A DNA stretch of 42,442 bases from Pseudomonadota bacterium. Its GTDB lineage: Bacteria > Pseudomonadota > Alphaproteobacteria > Reyranellales > Reyranellaceae. Of the stretch, positions 35,090 to 42,442 are shown piece by piece. Each line of letters opens with the position of its first letter. Position 1 is the stretch's first letter. A model generated the notes under the pieces. That model ran no database searches and was not told where the DNA came from. It saw only the letters and a program-made list of their open reading frames with translations. The stretch spans positions 1-42,442 of the forward strand of contig JAFEFF010000020.1 in NCBI GenBank assembly GCA_018240745.1, given 5' to 3'. The translations under genes and the position numbers were made by a program.

Positions 35090-35168
35090 CCTCCTTCGTC
35101 CTGTGGGGAGGTGTCAGCGTCCGACGCTGACGGAGGCGTCACATCCGCCTCCGTCGCTTACTGGGAGG
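35090..35168. repeat. Type D inverted repeat, copy 2, carrying a Shine-Dalgarno
   Basis: The left arm cctccttcgtcctgtgggga, with the tcagcgtccgacgctga hairpin and ggaggcgtc, matches copy D1 at 23670. The right part is shorter and ends ctgggagg, which is the Shine-Dalgarno of the GST gene five bases before its ATG. It fills the space after the DppA-like gene. Confidence 0.75.
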
Positions 35169-35173
35169 TAACC

Positions 35174-35848
35174 ATGAAGCTCTACACGCATCCCGTTTCC
35201 ACCGCGTGCCGCCCGGTGATGCAGTTCATCGCCGACAACAACATCCCCTGCGAGCTGGAGGTCGTCGACATCCTGAAGGGCGCGCACTACGAGCCCGCCT
35301 ACAGCTCGAAGAACCCCAACCGCCTGGTGCCGATGCTCGAGGACGGCGACTTCCGCCTGACCGAGAGTGCGGCGATCCTGCGCTACCTCGCCGAGAAGAT
35401 CGATTCGCCGGCCTATCCGAAGGACCTCAAGCAGCGCGCCCGGGTCAACGAGGCGATGGATTGGTTCAACTCCAATTTCTACAAGGACTGGGGCTATGGC
35501 CTGGTCTATCCGCAGCTCTTCCCGCACCACAAGCGGCCCGACGAGAAGACCCACGCCGGAACGATCGCGTGGGCACAGGACCGCTGCAAGACCTGGCTGC
35601 AGGTCCTGAACGATCACTGGCTGGCGGGCAACAAGAAGTATATCTGCGGTGACCAGATCACCATCGCGGACTATCTCGGCTCGGCGATCATGAGTATTGG
35701 TGAGCTCATCCATTGCGACCTGAAGAACTATCCCAACGTCCAGCGCTGGATCGGCAACGTGAAGAAGCAGCCGAACTACGAGAAGGTGAACGAGGTTTTC
35801 AACGGCTTCCGCGCCTCGACCGAGGGCAAGACCTGGGCGACGGTGTGA
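35174..35848 (+). CDS. Glutathione S-transferase
   Basis: A 224-residue GST. The thioredoxin-like domain (1-80) has the start KLYTHPVSTACRPV, with candidate catalytic serine or cysteine in STACRP, the cis-proline in NRLVPMLEDG and the glutathione gamma-glutamyl site LTESAAILRYLAEK. The all-helical domain contains ITIADYLGSAIMS, the usual N-capping box with Asp. Theta-like layout. GGGAGG at 35163-35168, inside repeat D2, sets ATG 35174. It is followed 41 bases later by a VOC-family gene; the two could form a small detoxification or ring-cleavage unit (inference). Confidence 0.9.
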   Translation: MKLYTHPVSTACRPVMQFIADNNIPCELEVVDILKGAHYEPAYSSKNPNRLVPMLEDGDFRLTESAAILRYLAEKIDSPAYPKDLKQRARVNEAMDWFNSNFYKDWGYGLVYPQLFPHHKRPDEKTHAGTIAWAQDRCKTWLQVLNDHWLAGNKKYICGDQITIADYLGSAIMSIGELIHCDLKNYPNVQRWIGNVKKQPNYEKVNEVFNGFRASTEGKTWATV

Positions 35849-35889
35849 GGACACGCACGCGACTGCATGAGCACACAAGGAGAGCAGCC

Positions 35890-36405
35890 ATGATCAAGGG
35901 ACTGCATCACAACGCCTATCGCTGCCGCGATTCGGAGGAGACGCGGCAGTTCTACGAGGACTTCCTCGGCCTGCCGCTGGTCAACGCCTTCAAGATCGAG
36001 ACGACGATGACCGGCCGTACGACCGGCACCGGCGTGCTGCATTCCTTCTTCCAGCTCGACGACGGCTCGTGCCTCGCCTTCTTCGAGGCGCCGGACATGC
36101 CGTTCGAGTTCAAGGAGCAGCACGACTTCGACCTTCACATTGCGCTGGAGGTCGAGCCCGAGGCGCTCGACCGCATGTTCGCCAAGGGCAAGGCCGAGGG
36201 TCGCGAGGTACGCGGCATCTCCGATCACAAGTTCATCCGCTCGATCTACTTCCGCGATCCCAACGGCTACGTGATCGAACTGACCGCCAAGGTGGCCGGA
36301 CGCGAGCGCGACATGGATCCGACGGCGAACCATGCACGCGACATCCTGAACCGCTGGCAGGTCCACAAGCGCAAGGCCCACGCCGAGACGGCCGCCGCTT
36401 CCTGA
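35890..36405 (+). CDS. VOC-family (glyoxalase/dioxygenase fold) metalloprotein
   Basis: A 171-residue vicinal-oxygen-chelate protein with two beta-alpha-beta-beta-beta modules. The likely metal ligands are a His in GLHHNAYRCRD near the start, the His in FDLHIALEV in the middle and the Glu in DPNGYVIELTAK. TRQFYEDFLGLPLVN is the standard first helix. Members are glyoxalases, extradiol dioxygenases or fosfomycin-type thiol transferases; a GST next door makes a thiol-conjugate reaction conceivable, but the substrate is unknown. AAGGAGA precedes ATG 35890. Confidence 0.85.
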   Translation: MIKGLHHNAYRCRDSEETRQFYEDFLGLPLVNAFKIETTMTGRTTGTGVLHSFFQLDDGSCLAFFEAPDMPFEFKEQHDFDLHIALEVEPEALDRMFAKGKAEGREVRGISDHKFIRSIYFRDPNGYVIELTAKVAGRERDMDPTANHARDILNRWQVHKRKAHAETAAAS

Positions 36406-36444
36406 GCCCGCGGCGGGCTGGCCTCGTCCGCCGGAGGAGACACC

Positions 36445-37530
<1,086 letters not shown>

Positions 37531-37673
37531 AGAAGATTTCTATTCGACCGAAAATAAAATCCGCCTTCGCGGAAAGCTCGAACACGACGGCGACATCGTG
37601 CGGGAGACACGGCAACCGCGCCGCCATGCGGGCCCGGTTCGATGACGGCTTCCGGGCAGGCCCGGCGATCATA

Positions 37674-37716
37674 ACCGCACGCGGGTGCGTCCAGGATCGG
37701 TAAAATCGCGGTTTTT
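37674..37716 (+). terminator. Possible intrinsic terminator
   Basis: Stem accgc/gcggt encloses an acgc-gggt-gcgt mini-hairpin and is followed by ttttt. It is about 145 bases past the NHL gene on the same strand. The stem is short, so the call is tentative. Confidence 0.25.
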
Positions 37717-38082
37717 CCGGCATCCCGGGCTCGGGGTGCCCCGCACGTGCTCCGGACAGGCCAGCAGCGGCGTCAGCAACACGACGTGCCGAAGCGGATC
37801 GCGCGCCTCGTCGATCGCAGAATCGATGGAAACGGCAAAACCCGCATGGGCATTGGCCCTCGAAATTCGTGCGCGAATCCTCGCAATTCATCGCGGCCAT
37901 TGCCCAGAATAGGTGATCGGGGGTGCGCCAAGTATTCTGCCCGGCATGAAAACTGCCGAGCCAAGACGTTCATCGCGACGGACGAAGGCGTGCATCCCTG
38001 CGAGGGGTTTTCCGCGCGGGGGCGGGAGGGTGCGGGCAGAGTGGCAGGAACGGCGCAAAACGCCGGCCCGGCTGCAACGGAT

Positions 38083-38105
38083 CACTGCCACGACGCGTGG
38101 CAGTG
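38083..38105 (-). terminator. Hairpin downstream of the dienelactone hydrolase gene
   Basis: A perfect 10-bp stem cactgccacg/cgtggcagtg with a three-base loop, 28 bases past the hydrolase stop. There is no T-run, so it is terminator-like only. Confidence 0.45.
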
Positions 38106-38133
38106 GCTGGCAGTCATGACAGAGGAAGAAGCG

Positions 38134-38871
38134 CTAGCCGATTCTTCGACGGTACAGCGAGATCAGGCGCTCCCAATGACGCTCGGCGGCCGGCTTGTCG
38201 TAGCACCAGCGCTCGGGGAAGGCGAAGCCGTGATGGACGCCCATCTGGATCTCGAGCTCGCCGCCGTTGCCGGACTTGTCGAACAGCGCCTTGAGCTCCT
38301 TGACCATCTCCGGCGGCGCCAGCTCGTCGTGCTCGGCGCAGGAGATGTAGAGCTCGCCCTTCGCCTTGCCGAGGGTGAGATGCGGGCTTTCGACCGCATC
38401 GCTCACCAGCCACGTTCCGTAGAACGAAGCGGCAGCCGCGATGCGGTCCGGGTAGCGCGCCGCCGCCGCCAGCGAATACGGCCCGCTCATGCAATAGCCG
38501 TGGGTGCCCACCGGGCCCTTCTTCGCCTCCTTCTGCGTGTCGGCATGGGCAATCATGGCGGCAACGTCGTCCATCACCGGCGGGATGGTCATCTTGGTTC
38601 GCACCGCCCGCATGCGGGCCTGCTCGGCGCTGCCCTTTTCCAGCACATCCGGGCCGTATTTGGTGTCCTTGCCGGCGCGGTAATAGAGGTTCGGCAGCAT
38701 CACGTAGTAGCCGACCGTCGCCAACCGCCGCGCCATGTCATAGAGTTCGGGCCGGATGCCGGGTGCGTCCATCAGGAACAGCACGACCGGATGCGCTCCG
38801 CGATCGGGATGGACGATGAAAGTCTCCATCGCCCCGTCCCGCGTGGCGATGTCGCGAATACCCTCGATCAT
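38134..38871 (-). CDS. Dienelactone hydrolase family protein
   Basis: A 245-residue alpha/beta hydrolase of the dienelactone hydrolase family. The nucleophile is Cys127 in HGYCMSG, followed by Asp182 in CAEHDELAP and His213/214 in GVHHGFAFPE, the Cys-Asp-His triad characteristic of this family rather than Ser. PVVLFLMDAPGIRPE contains the oxyanion strand. The substrate may be dienelactone from aromatic degradation or another lactone/ester. The start at 38871 (MIEGIRD) has GGGAG nine bases upstream; a longer frame to 38904 is less likely. It is divergent from the Liv-type receptor gene. Confidence 0.9.
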   Translation of the reverse strand: MIEGIRDIATRDGAMETFIVHPDRGAHPVVLFLMDAPGIRPELYDMARRLATVGYYVMLPNLYYRAGKDTKYGPDVLEKGSAEQARMRAVRTKMTIPPVMDDVAAMIAHADTQKEAKKGPVGTHGYCMSGPYSLAAAARYPDRIAAAASFYGTWLVSDAVESPHLTLGKAKGELYISCAEHDELAPPEMVKELKALFDKSGNGGELEIQMGVHHGFAFPERWCYDKPAAERHWERLISLYRRRIG

Positions 38872-38886
38872 GGCGCTGCTCCCGCT

Positions 38887-38915
38887 TTGCCGGCATGCCA
38901 GCACCTTGCTAGGCT
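38887..38915 (+). promoter_or_regulatory. Possible sigma-70 promoter of the Liv-type receptor gene
   Basis: ttgccg, a 17-base spacer and taggct with an upstream tg (extended -10) precede ATG 38949. The same tgctag core occurs at 33463-33468, upstream of the orphan DppA-like gene. Match to consensus is partial. Confidence 0.3.
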
Positions 38916-38948
38916 CGACACAACCAAAAAGCCCATGGGAGTGAAGCG

Positions 38949-40166
38949 ATGAAGCGTAGTGTGTTGAGTGCTCTTGCGTGCGTCTTGTCCGCTTTGGGGG
39001 CGCCGGCGTGGGCGCAGGTTTCGGACGATTCAGTCAAGATCGGCGTGGCCACCGACATGGCGAGCCTCTATGCCGACATCAACGGACCGGGCGCGGTCGT
39101 CGCCACCGAGATGGCGATCGCCGACTTCGGCGGCACCGTGCTGGGCAAGAAGATCGAGCTCGTCACAGGCGACATCCAGAACAAGGCCGACGTGGCCGCT
39201 TCGCTGGCCAGCCGCTGGTACGATGCCGAGCATGTCGACATGATCATGGGCGCCGGCGCCTCGTCGTCGTCGATCGCCATCCAGGGCGTCGCCGGCGAGA
39301 AGAAGAAGATCTTCCTCGCGCCCGACCCCGCCTCCTCCGACATCACCGGCAAGCTCTGCAACCCCTACACCGTGCATTGGGTCTACGACACGTCGGCGCT
39401 GGCCAACGGCACCGGCTCGGCGGTCGTGAAGTCGGGCGGCAAGACCTGGTTCTTCCTCACCGCCGACTACGCCTTCGGTTACGCCCTGCAGCGCGACGTC
39501 GCGACGGTCGTCACCAAGGCGGGCGGCACGGTGCTCGGCGAAGTGCGCCATCCGATCAACACCTCGGACTTCTCCTCCTTCCTGCTGCAGGCACAGGCCT
39601 CGAAGGCGCAGATCATCGGTCTCGCGAATGCCGGCGGCGACACCATCAACTCGATCAAGCAGGCGTCCGAGTTCGGCATCGTCAAGGGCGGCCAGAAGCT
39701 CGCCGGCCTGCTGGTCTTCGTGTCGGACGTGCACTCGCTGACGCTCGAGCGTGCCCAGGGCCTGCGGCTCACCGAGGCGTTCTACTGGGACCTCAACGAC
39801 AAGACCCGCGCCTTCTCCAAGCGCTTCGCCGAGAAGTTCAAGGGCCGCATGCCGACCATGGTGCAGGCGGGCTTCTACTCGGCGACGCTCGCCTACCTCA
39901 ACGCCGTCAAGGCCGCCGGCACCGACGACGCCGACAAGGTGATGGCGCAGATGAAGTCGACCAAGTGGGACGATCCGGTGTTCGGCAAGAGCTGGATCCG
40001 GCCCGACGGCCGCAACATGCACGACATGTACCTGTTCGAGGTCAAGACCCCGGCCGAGTCCAAGGGCCCATGGGATTACTACAAGCTGCTGGCCACCATC
40101 CCGGCCGAGGAGGCCTTCCGGCCGATGGACCAGGGTGGCTGCCCGATGGTCGCCAAGAAGAACTGA
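38949..40166 (+). CDS. Liv-type ABC transporter binding protein, orphan
   Basis: A 405-residue type I periplasmic binding protein with a signal peptide (MKRSVLSALACVLSALGAPAWA). VKIGVATDMASLYADINGPG, LVTGDIQNKADVAASLASRW, GGKTWFFLTADYAFGYALQRD and SKAQIIGLANAGGDTINSIKQA are the standard family motifs. A signal peptide and length of this kind fit amide, branched-chain amino acid or aromatic acid receptors. GGGAG lies upstream of the ATG. There are no liv permease or ATPase genes beside it, so it probably delivers to a transporter encoded elsewhere. The Asp-box protein follows after 12 bases and may be cotranscribed. Confidence 0.9.
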   Translation: MKRSVLSALACVLSALGAPAWAQVSDDSVKIGVATDMASLYADINGPGAVVATEMAIADFGGTVLGKKIELVTGDIQNKADVAASLASRWYDAEHVDMIMGAGASSSSIAIQGVAGEKKKIFLAPDPASSDITGKLCNPYTVHWVYDTSALANGTGSAVVKSGGKTWFFLTADYAFGYALQRDVATVVTKAGGTVLGEVRHPINTSDFSSFLLQAQASKAQIIGLANAGGDTINSIKQASEFGIVKGGQKLAGLLVFVSDVHSLTLERAQGLRLTEAFYWDLNDKTRAFSKRFAEKFKGRMPTMVQAGFYSATLAYLNAVKAAGTDDADKVMAQMKSTKWDDPVFGKSWIRPDGRNMHDMYLFEVKTPAESKGPWDYYKLLATIPAEEAFRPMDQGGCPMVAKKN

Positions 40167-40178
40167 CGGAGGAGCGCC

Positions 40179-41228
40179 ATGCCTGACGGTTCGAACATCT
40201 ATGCCGGCGTTGCCGGCTACTTCGGCAAACCCGATCACACCGGCAAGGCCGGCGTCTTCCAGCGCGCCGCGAAAGGTGGCGACTGGAAGCACGTGCTCGA
40301 CGGCGTCGAGGCCTACACGGTGTTCGTGAAGCCGGACGATCCGGACGTGGTGTTTGCCGGCACCAACGACGGGGTGTGGCGCAGCACCGATCACGGCCAC
40401 AGCTTCAGGCGCACGGCCTTCCCCGACAAGACGCAGGTCTGGTCGTTCATGGTCGACAGCCGCGACCCGAAGAAGATGCTGGCCGGCGCCTCGCCGATCG
40501 AGGTCTATCGCAGCGAGGATGGCGGCGGGAGCTGGCGCAAGCTCGCGACACCCAAGGTCGGCGCGTACTGCAAGGGGCCGTTCGCCTCGCGCGTGATGCG
40601 GTTCGCGCAGAATCCGAAGAAGCCCGAGGAGATCTACGCAGCGCTCGAGATCAACGGCGTGATGCGCAGCACCGACGGCGGCGAGACCTGGACCGACTGC
40701 AGCGCCGGGCTGATCAAGCTCGCCGAGCTCGAGCACCTCAAGAGCAAGATCGTCAGCGACACCACCGCCGAGGGCATGCTCGACGGCCATGCCATCACGA
40801 TCAATCCGGCCGATCCGGATTGCCCGATCGTGGCGTTGCGCATGGGCCTGTTCCGCACCACCGACCACGGCCGGACCTGGCAGGACATGGACGTGAAGCG
40901 GTTCTCGCCGGTGACCTACGGGCGCGACGTCAAGGTCTCTACGGCCGAGCCCAACACGCTCTACGCCGCCCTGTCGGTCGCGGCTTCGAGCCACGACGGG
41001 GCGCTCTATCGCAGCCAGGACAACGGCAAGACCTGGCAGCGCTTCGACAAGGTCCAGGTGCACGGCACCATCATGTCGGTCGGCCTGCACGCCACCGATC
41101 CCAACCAGGTCTATCTCGGCGCCCGCTACGACGGCGAGATCTTCGGCACCCAGGACGGCGGCAAGACCTGGCAGGCCATGCCCCTGCCCGGCGAGGTGCA
41201 GCACATCTACTCGGTGGCCTGCGGCTGA
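40179..41228 (+). CDS. Cytoplasmic Asp-box (BNR/sortilin-like) beta-propeller protein
   Basis: A 349-residue protein without a signal peptide. Six Asp-box turns of the form S/T-x-D-x-G-x-T/S-W/F are visible at about residues 69-76 (STDHGHSF), 112-119 (SEDGGGSW), 164-171 (STDGGETW), 227-234 (TTDHGRTW), 279-286 (SQDNGKTW) and 324-331 (TQDGGKTW), spaced as blades of a propeller. Sialidases and sortilin-type proteins share this turn, but no sialidase catalytic Arg triad/FRIP pattern was recognised. GGAGG precedes ATG 40179 by five or so bases. It follows the orphan receptor by 12 bases; its function is unknown. Confidence 0.82.
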   Translation: MPDGSNIYAGVAGYFGKPDHTGKAGVFQRAAKGGDWKHVLDGVEAYTVFVKPDDPDVVFAGTNDGVWRSTDHGHSFRRTAFPDKTQVWSFMVDSRDPKKMLAGASPIEVYRSEDGGGSWRKLATPKVGAYCKGPFASRVMRFAQNPKKPEEIYAALEINGVMRSTDGGETWTDCSAGLIKLAELEHLKSKIVSDTTAEGMLDGHAITINPADPDCPIVALRMGLFRTTDHGRTWQDMDVKRFSPVTYGRDVKVSTAEPNTLYAALSVAASSHDGALYRSQDNGKTWQRFDKVQVHGTIMSVGLHATDPNQVYLGARYDGEIFGTQDGGKTWQAMPLPGEVQHIYSVACG

Positions 41229-41230
41229 CT

Positions 41231-41306
41231 CTTTCGCTGGGGGCGCGTCACTCCGTGGCGCGATCATGATCATGACGCGCCACGGAGTGGCGCGCCCCGG
41301 CAAAAG
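41231..41306. repeat. Type C inverted repeat, copy 2
   Basis: Outer arms ctttcgctgggggcgcg and cgcgccccggcaaaag, with inner tcactccgtggcgcg and gcgccacggagtggcg. It lies between the Asp-box stop (41228) and the MBL-like start (41315), the same kind of position as copy C1. Confidence 0.88.
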
Positions 41307-41314
41307 ACACCACC

Positions 41315-42142
41315 ATGCCCGCCCGCATCCGCTACTACGGCTGGTCGGCGCTGTCGATCGAGACGGACGACGGCGCGCTGTTCTTCGACCCGTTCTTTCG
41401 CCGCTACTGCGGCGTGCAATGGTTCGACATCGGCGATTTCCGGCACGCCAAATACATCTGCGTGACCCACGGCCACGAGGAGCACTTCCTCGACGTGCCG
41501 GTGATCGCCCGTGAGACGAACGCCATCGTGGTCGGCTCACCGTCGGTATGCTCGTTCCTGAAGTGGCGGCGCGGTATCCCGACCGAGCGGCTCAGGGCGA
41601 TCGATCCGAAGGTGTTCGGCACCCTCGCCCTGCCCGGCTTCAGACTTTCGGCCTTCCGCTGGCAGCACCGCGACATCAACCTGCCGAGGGCGCTGAGCCG
41701 CGCCCTGTTCCATGGCAACGCGACGCAGCTCGCCTGGGCATGGAGCAGCGCCACCCGCGCGCCGTTCTACTCGCCCTACACCGGCTTCCATGTCGAGCTG
41801 AGCGACGGCACGACGATCCTGAACTACAACGAGGGCTTCAACACCAAGATGACCGACGCCGAGATCGCCGATCTCGGCCGGCGCCATCGCACCGACATCC
41901 TGCTGGCCGGCATGCAGCTCGACTTCATCGCCGACGTCGTGCGGGGCGTGGCGGCGCTCCGGCCCAGGATCGTGGTGCTCTATCCGCCGCACGAGCACTT
42001 CCACGCCATGATGGGCGCGGTTTCCGAGCCGTGGCCGAAGTTCGCGGCCGCGCTGCGCGAGCGCTTCCCCGAGATCGAGGTCCATACCGCCGAGCCGGGC
42101 TTCGCCCTGGATGTCGGCCAACCGCAGAGTGTCGGCGCATGA
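41315..42142 (+). CDS. Metallo-beta-lactamase-fold-like protein (UlaG-like) with altered metal motif
   Basis: A 275-residue protein that starts like the UlaG/RomA branch of MBL-fold proteins: YYGWSALSIETDDGALFFDP. The signature helix motif is THGHEEHF (51-58); the usual HxHxDH has Glu56 in place of Asp. Later positions include WQHRD with His118, LNYNEGF (169-175) where the family normally has a GD turn and PPHEHFHAMMG (225-234) with three histidines. Metal binding is therefore possible but with changed ligands. It begins nine bases after repeat C2 and lacks a Shine-Dalgarno. Hydrolysis of a lactone or phosphodiester is a guess. Confidence 0.72.
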   Translation: MPARIRYYGWSALSIETDDGALFFDPFFRRYCGVQWFDIGDFRHAKYICVTHGHEEHFLDVPVIARETNAIVVGSPSVCSFLKWRRGIPTERLRAIDPKVFGTLALPGFRLSAFRWQHRDINLPRALSRALFHGNATQLAWAWSSATRAPFYSPYTGFHVELSDGTTILNYNEGFNTKMTDAEIADLGRRHRTDILLAGMQLDFIADVVRGVAALRPRIVVLYPPHEHFHAMMGAVSEPWPKFAAALRERFPEIEVHTAEPGFALDVGQPQSVGA

Positions 42143-42196
42143 TCAGCTTCCGGCCGTCGTCTGCCGCAAGGCAATCGGGGCGAAGGAATAGTGTAA

Positions 42197-42376
42197 GTGT
42201 TGTTGCTTCCCGGCGTCGGGCGCTGGCGCCGGGCGCGCATCTGGTCGATCCTCGGGCGCATGAAACCGGTCACCCGAGGACTGATCACCAGCATCTTCTG
42301 GCTGGGCCTGGCGCTCGGCTTCACCGGCGCGCTGTCCAAGTTCCTGCAGAACCAGCACGTGGTCGAGACGCGCTAA
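42197..42376 (+). CDS. Small single-span membrane protein, 59 residues
   Basis: A GTG at 42197 has gaaggaa eight bases upstream and opens a 59-codon frame ending at TAA 42374-42376. The protein has a basic start (GRWRRARIWSILGRMKP), one hydrophobic segment (about residues 28-50, LITSIFWLGLALGFTGAL) and a short polar tail. This charge pattern fits a one-pass inner-membrane protein with a cytoplasmic N-terminus. A shorter version from ATG 42260 (38 residues) is the alternative. No family was recognised. Confidence 0.5.
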   Translation: MLLLPGVGRWRRARIWSILGRMKPVTRGLITSIFWLGLALGFTGALSKFLQNQHVVETR

Positions 42377-42378
42377 CT

Positions 42379-42442
42379 CTACTGGACCATGATCTCGACG
42401 CGCCGGTTCTTCGGCTCGCGGACACCGTCCCGGGTCGAGACC
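42379..42442 (-). CDS. OmpA-family protein, C-terminal end only
   Basis: The last 20 codons of a minus-strand gene read VSTRDGVREPKNRRVEIMVQ before a TAG at 42379-42381. DGVREPxNRRVEI is the very conserved end of the OmpA/MotB peptidoglycan-binding domain in this group of outer-membrane proteins. The rest of the gene is outside the window. Confidence 0.8.
   Translation of the reverse strand, partial: VSTRDGVREPKNRRVEIMVQ

Larger units (their letters stand above)
37531..38133. other. 600-base intergenic region with no convincing gene
   Basis: Several frames are open here on both strands, but none has a Shine-Dalgarno together with protein-like composition; they are rich in Arg, Ser and Ala. 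The first part (37540-37560) is A-rich. A weak hairpin plus ATTTTATTTT is seen on the minus strand at 37550-37575, a second T-run hairpin on the plus strand at 37674-37716 and a perfect 10-bp hairpin at 38083. The region may hold a small RNA; no known RNA family was recognised. Confidence 0.5.

Overview
The window reads as a stretch of GC-rich chromosome from a free-living alphaproteobacterium, probably a soil or freshwater heterotroph. The guess of a Reyranella- or Bradyrhizobium-like lineage rests only on gene content: several solute-binding proteins, CaiB/BaiF CoA-transferases, acyl-CoA enzymes, a Bug receptor, a TAXI receptor and intergenic palindromic repeats. There are no rRNA or tRNA genes, no phage, no insertion sequence with a transposase and no CRISPR array. 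About 35 intact protein genes are called, plus one likely gene remnant and one partial gene at the right edge.

Layout. (1) 0.1-0.7 kb: a secreted PrcB-like protein. (2) 0.8-8.6 kb: a sugar-acid catabolic neighbourhood with an IlvD/Edd-type dehydratase, 2-keto-3-deoxygluconate kinase, KDPG aldolase and a short-chain dehydrogenase, interleaved with a Rieske-flavoprotein reductase, a sterol-desaturase-family protein and a secreted beta-propeller. (3) 8.7-17.5 kb, all on the minus strand: livG, an AMP-forming acyl-CoA ligase, livH, livM, a substrate-binding protein, livF, a sirtuin and a TAXI receptor. This looks like a carboxylic-acid uptake and CoA-activation operon with a lysine deacylase at its end. 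(4) 17.6-18.7 kb: a polysaccharide deacetylase and a truncated phytanoyl-CoA-dioxygenase-like fragment. (5) 18.9-24.8 kb, minus: a crotonase lacking the usual glutamates, a CoA-transferase and an FbpABC-type transporter. (6) 24.9-32.5 kb, plus: a methyltransferase, then MmgE/PrpD, MaoC, acyl-CoA dehydrogenase, MaoC, CaiB/BaiF CoA-transferase, CitE-type lyase and an MFS transporter. Read as a pathway, this could activate, desaturate, hydrate and cleave a (substituted) succinate, itaconate or mesaconate; it is the best candidate for an undescribed catabolic system. (7) 32.5-42.4 kb: a Bug receptor, an orphan peptide-type binding protein, a GST, a VOC protein, an NHL propeller, a dienelactone hydrolase, an orphan Liv-type receptor, an Asp-box propeller, an MBL-fold-like protein with altered metal motif, a 59-residue membrane protein and the end of an OmpA-family gene.

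A second layer is a set of intergenic inverted repeats. At least four families recur within the window: type A with ggaccgcg arms, type B with cgtcctgag arms, type C with gcgcgcc/caaaag arms and type D with cctccct/gggagg arms; a fifth element is seen once. They sit exactly at gene borders. Two type D copies appear to supply the Shine-Dalgarno sequence of the next gene, and one type A copy encodes the C-terminus of a protein. Start codons were chosen mainly from Shine-Dalgarno sequences and signal peptides, so several genes here are shorter than their longest open frames. All functions come from reading motifs by eye; no database search was possible.
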